The position numbers and the translations under genes were made by a program. The notes beneath the pieces were generated by a model, which saw nothing but the letters and a program-made list of their open reading frames with translations, searched no databases and had not been told where the DNA came from. This document shows, piece after piece, positions 42,815 through 51,155 of a DNA stretch of 64,000 bases; within the stretch, counting starts at the first letter, position 1; each line of letters opens with the position of its first letter. Origin of the DNA: JAOUEA01 sp963821935. GTDB lineage: Bacteria > Actinomycetota > UBA4738 > HRBIN12. The stretch covers positions 682,001 to 746,000 of the forward strand of contig CAWGFM010000004.1 in NCBI GenBank assembly GCA_963821935.1, in the 5' to 3' direction.

Positions 42815-45800
42815 GCTGGGCCTCCCGAGCCCGGGTCGCGAGCGAACGCGCGACGGAGCTCCACCCTCGTCCCGTCCTCACTGGTCTCGACGTGGACGTC
42901 GTCGGAGAGGGCGCGCATGATCGCCAGACCGAAGCCTCGATCGACCTTGGGCTCCCCATTGGCCCAGGAGCCGTGGTCGGTGATGCGAAGCGTGATGTGC
43001 TCATGGTCGCTCCAGCCTCGAACCTCGATGGGATCCGTGGGTCGCGCATGCTCGATCGCGTTGGCGAGCGCCTCGCCGCTCGCCACGACCATCTCCTCGA
43101 TCATCGCTTCGCTCGCATGCTGCTCCTGCATCCACGCTCGAACGGCCGCGCGCGTCGGCGCGAGCTCGCTGGTGGTGTCGAGCGAACGCCGGAACGTGGG
43201 AAGCAGCGTCAGCGTCAAGATGGCCACGTCGTCCACCGACCTGCCCTGGTCGATCAGCGCGGCCGCGAGCTCTTCGTCGAGCTCTCCAGGAGAGCCATGC
43301 AGGCGTGCCGCCGTCGACCGCAAGCGTTCTAGCCCTTCATCCAGGGTCTCGTCTCTCCGCTCGACGAGTCCGTCCGAGTACAGGACCACCGTGTCACCGG
43401 TCTCCAGCGTGATCTCGGCCTCCGAGCGGACCCGACCGTCCGACACCGACAGCGGCATCGAACGGCCCTCCTCGAGCAGCCGCGCTCGACCCGATCGATC
43501 GACCAGCAGCGGTGGAAGGTGCCCGGCGCAGGCATAGCGCAGCCGTCCCGTTGCCATCTCGAGCTCCGCGCACACGACCGTGGTCACCTCGGCGCCCGGG
43601 AGGTCGCGTGAGAACCGATCCAGCGCCGACAGCAATGCGCCGGGCCCCACCGAGAGCTGTGCCAGCGCGCGCCACGCCACGCGCAGCTGGCCCATCGTGG
43701 CTGCCGCCGAAACGCCACGCCCGACGACGTCGCCCACCGCGACCATGAGCGCATCCTCCCGGGTCTCGACGGCGTCATACCAATCCCCGCCGACCTCGAG
43801 GATCTGGGTCGCCGAACGGTAGAGCCCTCGGACCGTGGCGCCCGGCACCTGGGGAAGCTGGGCGGGCAACATCGCGCGCTGGAGTTCCTCGGCGGCTTCC
43901 CGGGTCTGGTCGGAAGCCCGGGCCCGCCGCAGCGCCAGAGCGACCTGCGCCGCCAGCGAGCGCACGGCGGAGCGATCGTCCTCTGACGGCAGGTTCTCGC
44001 AGTCCAGCGTCAGTGCGATCGCGCCGATCGGGACGCCGCTGGCCAACAGCGGGAGCGCCCAGATCCCCCGGCCCTCGCCACCGGAGATCGCATAGCCGCC
44101 GGGGAAGCGTGCACGGAACTCCTCCGGCGTCGTCGCCAGGCTCTCCTTACCGGTTCGGAATGCGTATGAGGACGCCGTTCGATCATCCAGCGCGAGCTGA
44201 GGCATGCGAGTGGGATCGTCGCCTGCCACACCACGCACGGCGACGAACTCCAAGTAGCCGTCTTCGTGCGCGAGCGTCACCCCTCCCGCCAGCGACGAGG
44301 TCACCGAGATCGCACGCCGAAGGACGATGTCGGCCGCCTCATCTGCGGTGACTGCCCGGGAGATCTGGACCGACAGCCGCCGCTGCGCCTCGACCCTCGA
44401 GCGCGCCCGCTCCGCCTGGGCCCTCGATCCTTCCGCTTCTGCACGCGCGTCCTCGAGGGCACCGAACAGGCGTGCCTGCTCGAGCGCTCGCGCACCGAGC
44501 GCGGCGAGGTCCGTCATGAGCGCCCGATCGCTGCGATCGAGAGCGCGTGCCCGGTCGAACCCCAGAGCAATGGCACCCAGCGGTCCTGCGTCGGCGGCGA
44601 GCGGCACGGCCGAGCGCGAGCTCGGTCCTGTGCGCTCCTCGAAGACGGGAACTCCCGCCCGGCTCACCCGCGCGACCAAGGTGTCGTCGTCGATCGGGAC
44701 GACGTCCTCGGTCGAGGCCGGTGGATCGGTTCCGTTGCCCCGGATGATGTGGATCGTTCGTCCGTCGGCTGCGATCACGCCGAGCTCCACGTCGACTGCC
44801 TCGAAGGGAGCACCCGAGCATCGGACGATGGCTGCGACCAAGCTGCGCTCGCCTTCGGCCTCGAGCAACGCGTCCGCGAGGTCGCGGAGTGCCTCCGCCC
44901 GCTTGGCTTCGGCCCGCAGACGCCGGCCGGAATCCTCGAGCATCTGCTCACGCCGTCGAGCCAACGAGATCGCGACCTGCACGAAACCGGCCAGTAGGAG
45001 GCCCGCCAACAGGAGAGCGATCGGAGCCCAGATGCTCGGCCCTCCGGGCACGAACACCGACAGGGTCCACGTCCGGCCTCCGATCTCCAGCTGCCTGGTG
45101 ATGGGATCGCCGGCCATCGAGGTGTCTCCCCGGACCACGGCGCCGTCATCGACGATCGCCAGGGTCGTGCCCAGCGGGAGTTGCCGTTCGACCAGACCGA
45201 TCAACTCCTCGATCACGTAGGAGCCGCTCACGAAACCGACGACGGATCTCCTGCGCTCGGCGACCGTGGCGATCGGCAGTCCACGCCCGAAGACGGCCGT
45301 CACGACGAACAAGCCCGGCTCTCCGGTCGTCGACAGCTCGAGGGGTGGCGACAGGCGTGGCTCGCCGGTCTCCATGGCCGCACGCGTCACCGGCCCTCGG
45401 ACCGGGTCGTTCGCGATGTCGAACCCCAAGATCGCCCGGGTCGCCGGCGACTCGGGGGAGACCGCGACCACGGGGTAGTAGACGGCTCGGTCCGGGCTCG
45501 TCTGGAACGAACCGTCGGTGCGGCGATCCACGATCGAGTTCCCGGTCCTGCGCTCGAAATCAGCGCGCTCCTGTGAGAACACGATCTCTTCGAGCGCCAG
45601 CGCCGAGACACCCGGTTCCACGGAGAGACCGCGCCCGAACGACGAGAATGCCGCCAGATCGAGATCGCCCCGGCGACCGACCACCGCTCCGGCACCGTCC
45701 AGCGCAGTGAGCGTCTGCTGCATCGTGGAGCGCAGGGTCCCCACCGTCGTCGTCGCGATCTCTGCCTTGGACGAGTCGTCGCGTTCGCGTTGGAAGATGG

Positions 45801-45936
45801 CGGTGGATACCGCGCTGACCAGCGCCAGCACGATCAACGATGCCACCAGCAGCGCGGAGGGCCAGCGCTTCGCGAGCCAACTGCTGCGCTTCTCCACCGG
45901 GAACGCCTGCCGGGCCGAAGGTGTCTGCCCAGCCAT
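42811..45936 (-). CDS. CHASE-GAF-PP2C(SpoIIE)-HATPase stress sensor phosphatase
   Basis: A 1041-residue membrane sensor. A first helix (about residues 26-48), a CHASE-type extracellular domain with SALALEEIVFSQERADFERRTG, and a second helix near residue 310-330 precede a coiled linker, two GAF-like domains, and an SpoIIE/RsbU phosphatase domain with GGDWYDAVE, GDVVGRGVSAAATMGQLR and DDVAIL. The C-terminus adds an RsbW-like ATPase domain (EALANAIEHA, DHGSWANGEP, GFGLAIM). It should dephosphorylate an anti-anti-sigma STAS protein; the kinase-like domain fused on may reverse this. Start at 45936 is preferred over 45972 because homology and charge distribution begin there. Confidence 0.88.
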   Translation of the reverse strand: MAGQTPSARQAFPVEKRSSWLAKRWPSALLVASLIVLALVSAVSTAIFQRERDDSSKAEIATTTVGTLRSTMQQTLTALDGAGAVVGRRGDLDLAAFSSFGRGLSVEPGVSALALEEIVFSQERADFERRTGNSIVDRRTDGSFQTSPDRAVYYPVVAVSPESPATRAILGFDIANDPVRGPVTRAAMETGEPRLSPPLELSTTGEPGLFVVTAVFGRGLPIATVAERRRSVVGFVSGSYVIEELIGLVERQLPLGTTLAIVDDGAVVRGDTSMAGDPITRQLEIGGRTWTLSVFVPGGPSIWAPIALLLAGLLLAGFVQVAISLARRREQMLEDSGRRLRAEAKRAEALRDLADALLEAEGERSLVAAIVRCSGAPFEAVDVELGVIAADGRTIHIIRGNGTDPPASTEDVVPIDDDTLVARVSRAGVPVFEERTGPSSRSAVPLAADAGPLGAIALGFDRARALDRSDRALMTDLAALGARALEQARLFGALEDARAEAEGSRAQAERARSRVEAQRRLSVQISRAVTADEAADIVLRRAISVTSSLAGGVTLAHEDGYLEFVAVRGVAGDDPTRMPQLALDDRTASSYAFRTGKESLATTPEEFRARFPGGYAISGGEGRGIWALPLLASGVPIGAIALTLDCENLPSEDDRSAVRSLAAQVALALRRARASDQTREAAEELQRAMLPAQLPQVPGATVRGLYRSATQILEVGGDWYDAVETREDALMVAVGDVVGRGVSAAATMGQLRVAWRALAQLSVGPGALLSALDRFSRDLPGAEVTTVVCAELEMATGRLRYACAGHLPPLLVDRSGRARLLEEGRSMPLSVSDGRVRSEAEITLETGDTVVLYSDGLVERRDETLDEGLERLRSTAARLHGSPGELDEELAAALIDQGRSVDDVAILTLTLLPTFRRSLDTTSELAPTRAAVRAWMQEQHASEAMIEEMVVASGEALANAIEHARPTDPIEVRGWSDHEHITLRITDHGSWANGEPKVDRGFGLAIMRALSDDVHVETSEDGTRVELRRAFARDPGSGGPA

Positions 45937-46101
45937 GGCCGAAGTCTGGCACAGCCCAGCCAGGTGGTGCATGGATCGGACAGGCCTGGATCAGCGGAAC
46001 CGGACCTACCCCAGACGTGGTGGAACCCCGGAGCCTGGGGGAACCAGACGGGCCCGGGGTTCCAACCGTACCCTGCGCCCGGAGACCGACGTGCGATCGG
46101 C

Positions 46102-46239
46102 CTACGTTCGCTGGGTAGCTCCTGCCATCGGTGGCGGCGGACTGGGAGGGCTTGGCGTCGGTGGCGCGGGGGGCTGAGGATCGGGCTGCGGGATCGGCTG
46201 CGGCGTGGGGTCGGGCTGGGGTGCCGGGTGCTCGTTCAT
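46102..46239 (-). CDS. Small proline-rich peptide (45 residues), tentative
   Basis: A 45-residue frame made largely of Pro, Gln, Asp and Ser (MNEHPAPQPDPTPQPIPQPD, then a poly-Pro run). The only support is an AGGAG 10 nt before the ATG and its place in an otherwise empty 585-bp stretch. Composition is low-complexity, so it may be chance. The rest of 45937-46521 shows no recognisable gene; it holds the promoter regions of the flanking stress genes. Confidence 0.35.
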   Translation of the reverse strand: MNEHPAPQPDPTPQPIPQPDPQPPAPPTPSPPSPPPPMAGATQRT

Positions 46240-46521
46240 CGTCTGGTCGCTCCTGTGTGGTCGTTGCGATCGGCGGTTCTGCCCTGATGCTGCCAACACC
46301 GTTCGGAACGGTTGTAGGTCGACAGCACCGTGGAGCACCCGCTCCAGGAGCATCGACGCCCTGCCGGCGCCCGAGCTGGCGAGCGGGGCATGGACTTCTC
46401 GGCCCGGACCGTGCCCACCATCGGTGCATGCGACATGCTCATGTCTCGCATCGACGAAGGGCCTACCCGCGGCCGCCGACGAGCAAACCTCCAGACCGTC
46501 AGCGTCGTTCACGGCCGCCTG

Positions 46522-46872
46522 CTATGTGCCTGAAGGAGCCCCATGCGTCAACTCGTCGAGCGTGCCGACGATCCGGACCACGCCATCGAGACCGGTCAGA
46601 GCGATCACCTTCGCCGGGGAGGGCTGCAACGACATGAGGGCGAGCTCTCCGCCTCGTTCACGGGCGAGCTTCGAACCACCGACGATGACGCCTAAGCTGC
46701 TGGAATCCATGAACGGAACGTCTTCGAGATCAAGCGCCACGTGGGAAGCGCCGGCATCGAACGCGCCCGACAGCGCCCGCTGCAACTGCGGAGAGGTGTG
46801 CAGATCGAGCTCGCCCGCGACCGAGAGTATGGTCCACCCATCGTGGGTACGGCTTCCGAACGTCAACTCCAT
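46522..46872 (-). CDS. Anti-anti-sigma factor, STAS domain (RsbV/SpoIIAA type)
   Basis: A 116-residue STAS-domain protein that binds the anti-sigma kinase when unphosphorylated and so frees the sigma factor. VAGELDLHTSPQLQRAL (about residues 18-34) and LDLEDVPFMDSSSLGVIVGG (residues 46-65) are the family signatures; the phosphorylatable Ser lies in DSSSLG. It is divergent, by 20 bp, from the anti-sigma kinase gene and next to the PP2C phosphatase gene expected to act on it. Confidence 0.92.
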   Translation of the reverse strand: MELTFGSRTHDGWTILSVAGELDLHTSPQLQRALSGAFDAGASHVALDLEDVPFMDSSSLGVIVGGSKLARERGGELALMSLQPSPAKVIALTGLDGVVRIVGTLDELTHGAPSGT

Positions 46873-46892
46873 GCGAACGTGAGGATATCTGA

Positions 46893-47288
46893 GTGGCCGA
46901 TGACGTGATCGACCCCACCATCGAGGTCTCCGCTCCCGCCGATGCGGGGTCGGTGGCCATCCTGCGATCCGTCGCCGCCAACGTGATCGCTCGTACCCAG
47001 GCCCCCATCGATGCGGTCGACGACCTTCGGATCGCGGTCGCCGAGGCCTGCAACCGACTGCTCACCGCGACCCCCGGCGCGGAGCGCCTCCAGCTCACGA
47101 TGTCCACGCGGTCAGACCTGGTCGAAGCGAGGGTGTCCGTGGTGGGCCGGACACCCGACGGAGCCATGAAGCCCACCGACGATGCAGGACTCGGATGGAC
47201 GATCATCGAGGGTCTCACCGACCACGCCGAGGAGATCACCGTTCAAGGGGAACCGACCATCGTGATGCGGATCGTCACCCCACCATGA
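46893..47288 (+). CDS. Anti-sigma factor serine kinase (RsbW-like HATPase)
   Basis: A 131-residue GHKL ATPase. The N-box reads AVAEACNRLLTA (E-A-C-N), and the glycine-rich ATP lid DDAGLGWTIIEGLTD is present. It would bind and hold the sigma factor encoded 8 bp downstream and inactivate the STAS protein by phosphorylation. GTG start at 46893 is preceded by GAGG about 12 nt upstream. Operon with the sigma factor; divergent from the STAS gene. Confidence 0.88.
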   Translation: MADDVIDPTIEVSAPADAGSVAILRSVAANVIARTQAPIDAVDDLRIAVAEACNRLLTATPGAERLQLTMSTRSDLVEARVSVVGRTPDGAMKPTDDAGLGWTIIEGLTDHAEEITVQGEPTIVMRIVTPP

Positions 47289-47295
47289 GAGGACG

Positions 47296-48051
47296 ATGAC
47301 CTCGGCCAACGAGGGCGGAGACCAGCGCGAGGCCGACGATCGCGAAGTCGCCGACTGGTTCGCCCGCCTGCCCGATCCTGCCGCCCGGGACGCCCTCGCC
47401 CGCCGGTTCCGTTCCTTGGCGGACTATCTCGCTCGTCGGTTCGCGGGCCGGGGGGAGCCCATCGATGACCTGAACCAGGTGGCGGCGATCGGACTGCTGA
47501 ACGCGATCGATCGCTTCGACCCCGCGCGCGAGGTGCGGTTCAGCACCTATGCATCCGCCACCATCGTAGGAGAGCTGAAACGCCATTTCCGCGACAAAGG
47601 GTGGGCCGTGCGGGTCCCGCGGCGACTGCAGGAGTTGACCGTGAGCCTCAACCAGACGATCCCCGAGCTGACCAGCTCGCTGGGTCGATCGCCGTCGGTT
47701 CCCGAGCTGGCCAAGCACCTCAACGTCGAGCCCGAAGACATCGTCGAGGCGATGGAGGCCTCGCAGGCGTACTCGACCTCATCGCTCGACACTCCCCTCG
47801 GCGAGACCGACCTGACACCCCTCGACACGATGGGTCGAGACGACGAATCGCTGGAGCTCGTGCATGAGTGGGCCAGCCTCGCCCCGGCGCTCGAGCGGCT
47901 CCCCGCCCGCGAGCGGCGTGTCCTGTACCTGCGGTTCTTCCGCGGACTCACGCAGTCGGAGATCGCCAAGGACATCGGCGTCTCGCAGATGCACGTCTCC
48001 CGCATCCTGACCGCGACCCTGGAGCAGCTGCGCACGGATCTATCGAGCTGA
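47296..48051 (+). CDS. RNA polymerase sigma factor, SigB/SigF/SigG family
   Basis: A 251-residue group-3 sigma-70 factor. Region 2 contains DDLNQVAAIGLLNAIDRFDPAREVRFSTYA (about residues 57-86), region 3 SLGRSPSVPELAKHLNV, and region 4 LPARERRVLYLRFFRGLTQSEIAKDIGVSQMHVSRI. It matches the actinobacterial SigF/SigB stress and sporulation group. It lies 8 bp after its anti-sigma factor with AGAGGACG before the ATG. It probably drives the general stress regulon, including csbD immediately downstream. Confidence 0.93.
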   Translation: MTSANEGGDQREADDREVADWFARLPDPAARDALARRFRSLADYLARRFAGRGEPIDDLNQVAAIGLLNAIDRFDPAREVRFSTYASATIVGELKRHFRDKGWAVRVPRRLQELTVSLNQTIPELTSSLGRSPSVPELAKHLNVEPEDIVEAMEASQAYSTSSLDTPLGETDLTPLDTMGRDDESLELVHEWASLAPALERLPARERRVLYLRFFRGLTQSEIAKDIGVSQMHVSRILTATLEQLRTDLSS

Positions 48052-48087
48052 CGTCCGATGTTCGGCCAGGGGTGTCGTGCCATGGGT

Positions 48088-48113
48088 GTTTGTGACGGCC
48101 CTCCGCCGGGAAC
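48088..48113 (+). promoter_or_regulatory. SigB-type promoter GTTTGT-N14-GGGAAC ahead of csbD
   Basis: GTTTGT at 48088-48093, a 14-nt spacer and GGGAAC at 48108-48113 resemble the SigB consensus (GTTTAA, 12-14 nt, GGGTAT). The start point would fall near 48120, leaving a short leader with a GGGAGG ribosome site before csbD at 48144. It sits directly after the SigB-like gene. Confidence 0.6.
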
Positions 48114-48143
48114 GCTTGACCCCCACGAGCCAGGGAGGACGAC

Positions 48144-48350
48144 ATGAGCGGGACGAGCGATCGCACCGAAGGTGCGATGGACAAGGCCAAGGGCAAGGTC
48201 AAGGAGACCGCCGGCGAGCTCACCGACAACGAGCGCCTCGAGCGCGAGGGAGAGCGAGACCAGGCCGGTGGCAACATGAAGAAGGCCAAAGGCAAGGTCA
48301 AGGATGCGGTGGACGACGTGAAGGACGGCGTCAAGGACCTACGGCGCTAA
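48144..48350 (+). CDS. csbD: CsbD family general stress protein
   Basis: A 68-residue, highly charged CsbD-like protein with two copies of the MDKAKGKVKETAGELTDNE and MKKAKGKVKDAVDDVKDGV helix pattern. CsbD is a classical SigB regulon member of unknown molecular action, probably unstructured until bound. A GGGAGG site precedes the ATG. It follows the sigma factor gene and a SigB-like promoter, and is 4 nt upstream of topoisomerase IB, so they may share a transcript. Confidence 0.93.
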   Translation: MSGTSDRTEGAMDKAKGKVKETAGELTDNERLEREGERDQAGGNMKKAKGKVKDAVDDVKDGVKDLRR

Positions 48351-48354
48351 CGTC

Positions 48355-49386
48355 GTGAGGCTCCGCCGCGTCGCGTCCACCGGCCCGGGCATCGCCCGGA
48401 CCAAGCGCGGACGTGGGTTCTCGTACACGCACGATGACGGATCGACGGTTCAGGACGACGGGACGCTCGAGCGGATCCGTTCGCTCGCGATCCCGCCGGC
48501 CTGGTCCGATGTGTGGATCTGTTCCTGCGACCGTGGTCATCTGCAGGCGACGGGCGTGGACGAAGCCGGTCGACGCCAGTACCTGTATCACCCCGAATGG
48601 CGCGCCCGCCGCGACGTGGAGAAGTTCCTGCGCATCGAAACGTTCGCGCAGCGCCTTCCTTCGGTGCGACGTCGCGTTTCGCGTGACATCGCCCTGCCCG
48701 ATATGCCGCAGGAGAAGGCGCTCGCCTGTGCCATCCGGTTGCTCGACCAGGCGTTCTTCCGGATCGGCTCCGAGGATTACACGGAGCAGAACGGCTCCTT
48801 CGGTCTCGCGACGATCCGAAAGAGTCACGTCACCATCGACGGTCAACGGCTGACCTTCGGATACACGGCCAAGAGCGGCAAGGAACGCATCCAGATCGTG
48901 GATGACGCCGACCTGGCTGAGGCCCTCGGCACCATGAAGGATCGTCGCGGAGGAGGTCGCGAGCTGCTGGCATATCGCGAGGATGCCCGGTGGCGTGATC
49001 TCCGCTCGGGTGAGATCAACGACTACTTGAAGGGCGTGGCCGGGGAGGACTTCTCAGCGAAAGACTTCAGGACCTGGCACGCCACGGTCCTGGCAGCGAT
49101 CGATATCGCTGCAAGCTGGTCGAACGCCACGGAGGTCACCAGCCGACGCCGGATGGTCACGGCGACCGTGAAGCATGTCGCGGACCACCTGGGCAACACC
49201 CCGGCCGTCGCACGAGCTTCCTACATCGACCCACGGGTCTTCGATCGCTTCCTGGAAGGGGAGACGATCGGGGTGCACCGCAACGACACCGTCGTCGACG
49301 GGGCCGCGAGGCGCCGGATCGAGCTCGAAGTGCTGGGGTTGCTCTCCGGCAAGACCCGCCGGAGGACGAACGCCAAGGCAGCGTGA
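48355..49386 (+). CDS. DNA topoisomerase IB (poxvirus-type)
   Basis: A 343-residue eukaryote-like type IB topoisomerase that relaxes supercoils through a 3'-phosphotyrosine. The N-terminal RGRGFSYTHDDGSTV block, the catalytic core with GSFGLATIRKSHV and FGYTAKSGKERIQIVDDADL (Lys), DFRTWHATV (R, H) and the nucleophile Y290 in ARASYIDPRVF are all present. Family members are scattered in bacteria, often by transfer, and sometimes associate with DNA-repair genes. GTG start, 4 nt after csbD, so probably induced with the stress operon. Confidence 0.92.
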   Translation: MRLRRVASTGPGIARTKRGRGFSYTHDDGSTVQDDGTLERIRSLAIPPAWSDVWICSCDRGHLQATGVDEAGRRQYLYHPEWRARRDVEKFLRIETFAQRLPSVRRRVSRDIALPDMPQEKALACAIRLLDQAFFRIGSEDYTEQNGSFGLATIRKSHVTIDGQRLTFGYTAKSGKERIQIVDDADLAEALGTMKDRRGGGRELLAYREDARWRDLRSGEINDYLKGVAGEDFSAKDFRTWHATVLAAIDIAASWSNATEVTSRRRMVTATVKHVADHLGNTPAVARASYIDPRVFDRFLEGETIGVHRNDTVVDGAARRRIELEVLGLLSGKTRRRTNAKAA

Positions 49387-49460
49387 TGTGTCGCCGATCG
49401 CGAGAGTGGGAATAGCCTCGATCGTCCCGAACGAGCACGACCGATCAAGAGGAGCGAACG

Positions 49461-49910
49461 ATGGCCGAACTTCGACTCACCAACCGCATGAACAAGCTGG
49501 GCGACCGCGCGAGCGAAAAGGTGGTGCACGCGCGCCTGGAGAAGCTGGACAGAGACAACGACCGCCTTCGCACGCAGGTCGACGTGCTGCGTGAGGACCT
49601 GCACGAGGAGCGGAGTGCACTGAAGGAGGCTCTCGGCGCGCTGAAGAAACACGAGCAGCCGATCACCGTCAAGACGTCACGACGCCCTCACCTGCTCCGA
49701 TCCGTCGTGATCGCCGGTGTCGCCTACGTGCTCGGCACGCGCGACGGGCGTGAGCGTTACGAGCAGATCCGTCAGCGGGCAAAGTCCCTGGTCGACAACG
49801 CCCGTTCCCGTGTGCAGGAGGGCCGCGACCCCTGGTCCACGACGCCCAACGGGGCTGAGGCGCCCAACGTGGCTCCGAACCCGAAGGTCACCGATCCCGG
49901 GTCTAGCTGA
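49461..49910 (+). CDS. Coiled-coil membrane protein with YtxH-like motif
   Basis: A 149-residue protein: residues 1-60 form a charged helix with heptad character (VVHARLEKLDRDNDRLRTQV), then a hydrophobic segment SVVIAGVAYVLGTRDGRERYEQI, a motif seen in many small actinobacterial membrane proteins. The C-terminus is Pro/Asn-rich and disordered. GAGGAGCG precedes the ATG. Function unknown; a cell-envelope or stress role is possible from its place after the stress module. Confidence 0.72.
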   Translation: MAELRLTNRMNKLGDRASEKVVHARLEKLDRDNDRLRTQVDVLREDLHEERSALKEALGALKKHEQPITVKTSRRPHLLRSVVIAGVAYVLGTRDGRERYEQIRQRAKSLVDNARSRVQEGRDPWSTTPNGAEAPNVAPNPKVTDPGSS

Positions 49911-49944
49911 TCGAGGTCGGGTTGCAGGGAGGAGATGATCGCCG

Positions 49945-50238
49945 CTAGGCGCCGTCTCCACTCTCGCGCCGCGTGCGTTCGAGCAGAGCCTCCTGGGTCG
50001 CTGGGACCGTGAGTTCCTCGATCTGTGCGGCGGAGAAGGTGTCGTGGCCCTCATCGAGCAGTCGCAACATCGCCGCCCGGCCCTTGTCCGTGAGATAGCG
50101 CCGGACCTTGGCGCCGTCGGCTGCCGCGAACGCCACCTCGTATCGCATGGGCGTGGTCGCGTCCGGGGGTTGCTCCTGCGCGGACGGTCCGTCGACGATG
50201 CGGAGCGAGCCGTCCTCGACGGGGTCGTCGATCGTCAC
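49945..50238 (-). CDS. Hypothetical protein, 97 residues
   Basis: A small soluble protein without recognised domain. The central MRYEVAFAAADGAKVRRYLTD and the following RAAMLRLLDEGHDTF segment look like a small alpha/beta fold. GTG at 50238 was chosen because GGGAG lies just upstream and the extra frame to 50349 runs into the tRNA gene. It is on the same strand as, and downstream of, tRNA-Leu. No function proposed. Confidence 0.55.
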   Translation of the reverse strand: MTIDDPVEDGSLRIVDGPSAQEQPPDATTPMRYEVAFAAADGAKVRRYLTDKGRAAMLRLLDEGHDTFSAAQIEELTVPATQEALLERTRRESGDGA

Positions 50239-50308
50239 CGCTCTCCCTTCAGGTCCGCACGCAGCGTGATGCCCTCCTCGCGAGCCGGTCGGCCCGACCT
50301 GCGAGCGG

Positions 50309-50392
50309 TGCCCGGGGTGGGACTCGAACCCACACGCCCTCTCGGGCAAGCGCTTTTAAGGCGCCATCGTCTACCGATTCCGACACCCGGGC
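50309..50392 (-). tRNA. tRNA-Leu (anticodon UAA)
   Basis: An 84-nt class II tRNA. The acceptor arms GCCCGGG and CCCGGGC pair fully, the anticodon stem GGCGC/GCGCT encloses the loop CTTAAAA with anticodon TAA, a long variable arm (TGCCCGAGAGGGCG) follows, and the T arm GTGGG-TTCGAGT-CCCAC is canonical. No CCA is encoded; the discriminator is A. Confidence 0.95.
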
Positions 50393-50414
50393 CGGACCGT
50401 CCGATGGTAGCCCC

Positions 50415-51032
50415 TCACGAGGCGCTCATGGCGCGGTCCTCCACGGCCATGGCGAGCGCTCGAACGTCCTCTGACGGCATCGATCCGGCCCCTCCCACCA
50501 CGAGGATCAGGTTGTCGACCCGCCAGGCGTACATCAGCACGGTGGATCCCGCCGCATCGCCTCGGAACCCGTACGACTCATCACCGACCTCCAAGGCTTC
50601 CACGACCGCGGCCGAGTCGAGCTGCCGCGTCTGCAGGTCCTCGAGGAAGCGACCCAGAGCCCGAGAGGCGCCGTCGTCGTCATCGAACAAGCCGGTGATG
50701 CCCTGGGCGAACGGGGCGTCCTGCGGCAACCCTGCCCCCTCGCCGGGTTCGGACGCTCCATCGGGGGCGAACAGCGCCAGGTGACCGGCGATGAAGCCGT
50801 CGACCACCAACGCCTCCTTCTCGTCGGCGTTGCGGGCGAACCCCGTCAGATCCTGGAACCCCGAGACGGCCCTCGAGTAGGTCGTGCCCTCTGGAGCGTC
50901 GACCGGGGTCAACACGATCGCGTCCAGATCCTCTTCGGCGAAGCCACCACCACCGCGATCGCACGTGGCGGTTCCGAGCATCGCGACGATGCCGAGTGCC
51001 GCGATCGCCCGGCCAGCTCGCGGCATGCTCAT
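50415..51032 (-). CDS. Predicted lipoprotein, unknown function
   Basis: A 205-residue exported protein with an N-terminal helix and a lipobox ending at C24 (MLGTATC). The mature part contains ALVVDGFIAGHLALFAP and a VLMYAWRVDNLILVVGGA segment; it is acidic and has no recognised domain. TAGCGT 6 nt before the ATG indicates a leaderless transcript. It is divergent from the adenosine deaminase fragment, with overlapping -10 boxes. Confidence 0.7.
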   Translation of the reverse strand: MSMPRAGRAIAALGIVAMLGTATCDRGGGGFAEEDLDAIVLTPVDAPEGTTYSRAVSGFQDLTGFARNADEKEALVVDGFIAGHLALFAPDGASEPGEGAGLPQDAPFAQGITGLFDDDDGASRALGRFLEDLQTRQLDSAAVVEALEVGDESYGFRGDAAGSTVLMYAWRVDNLILVVGGAGSMPSEDVRALAMAVEDRAMSAS

Positions 51033-51038
51033 GGCGCG

Positions 51039-51044
51039 ACGCTA
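51039..51044 (-). promoter_or_regulatory. TANNNT box 6 nt before the lipoprotein start (TAGCGT)
   Basis: Minus-strand TAGCGT ends 6 nt before the ATG at 51032. It overlaps by two bases the plus-strand TACCAT box at 51043-51048, giving two back-to-back leaderless promoters in 23 bp. Confidence 0.4.
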
Positions 51045-51048
51045 CCAT
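51043..51048 (+). promoter_or_regulatory. TANNNT box 6 nt before the deaminase fragment (TACCAT)
   Basis: TACCAT ends 6 nt before the ATG at 51055 of the truncated adenosine deaminase, so the promoter of the lost gene is still intact. Confidence 0.4.
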
Positions 51049-51054
51049 CGATGG

Positions 51055-51147
51055 ATGCGAGACCTGTTGGCGCTGCCCAAGGTGGAGCTGCACATCCACC
51101 TGGAAGGCGCGATGCGCGTCGAGACCGTGCTCGAGATCGGCCGGCCG
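51055..51147 (+). pseudogene. 5' fragment of an adenosine deaminase gene
   Basis: About 30 residues, MRDLLALPKVELHIHLEGAM followed by RVETVLEIG, match the start of adenosine/AMP deaminases, including the HxH metal-binding motif (H13, H15). After about 51145 the similarity stops at a GGCCGGCCGG run; 9-10 bp later comes the end of the cyclophilin gene on the other strand. Adenosine deaminases are about 330-350 residues, so roughly nine tenths is missing. The intact start and promoter box suggest a recent deletion, or a mis-joined assembly at the GC-rich repeat. Confidence 0.75.
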
Positions 51148-51155
51148 GCGAACCG

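Noticed and set aside
45937..46521. Other possible genes in the sparse stretch between the PP2C and STAS genes
   Set aside because: Several short frames on both strands exist, but none has a domain, a good ribosome site or plausible composition apart from the tentative proline-rich peptide.
46845..46850. GGGTAC as a SigB-type -10 ahead of the anti-sigma kinase gene
   Set aside because: No GTTT-like -35 at the right distance, and it lies in the coding sequence of the STAS gene.
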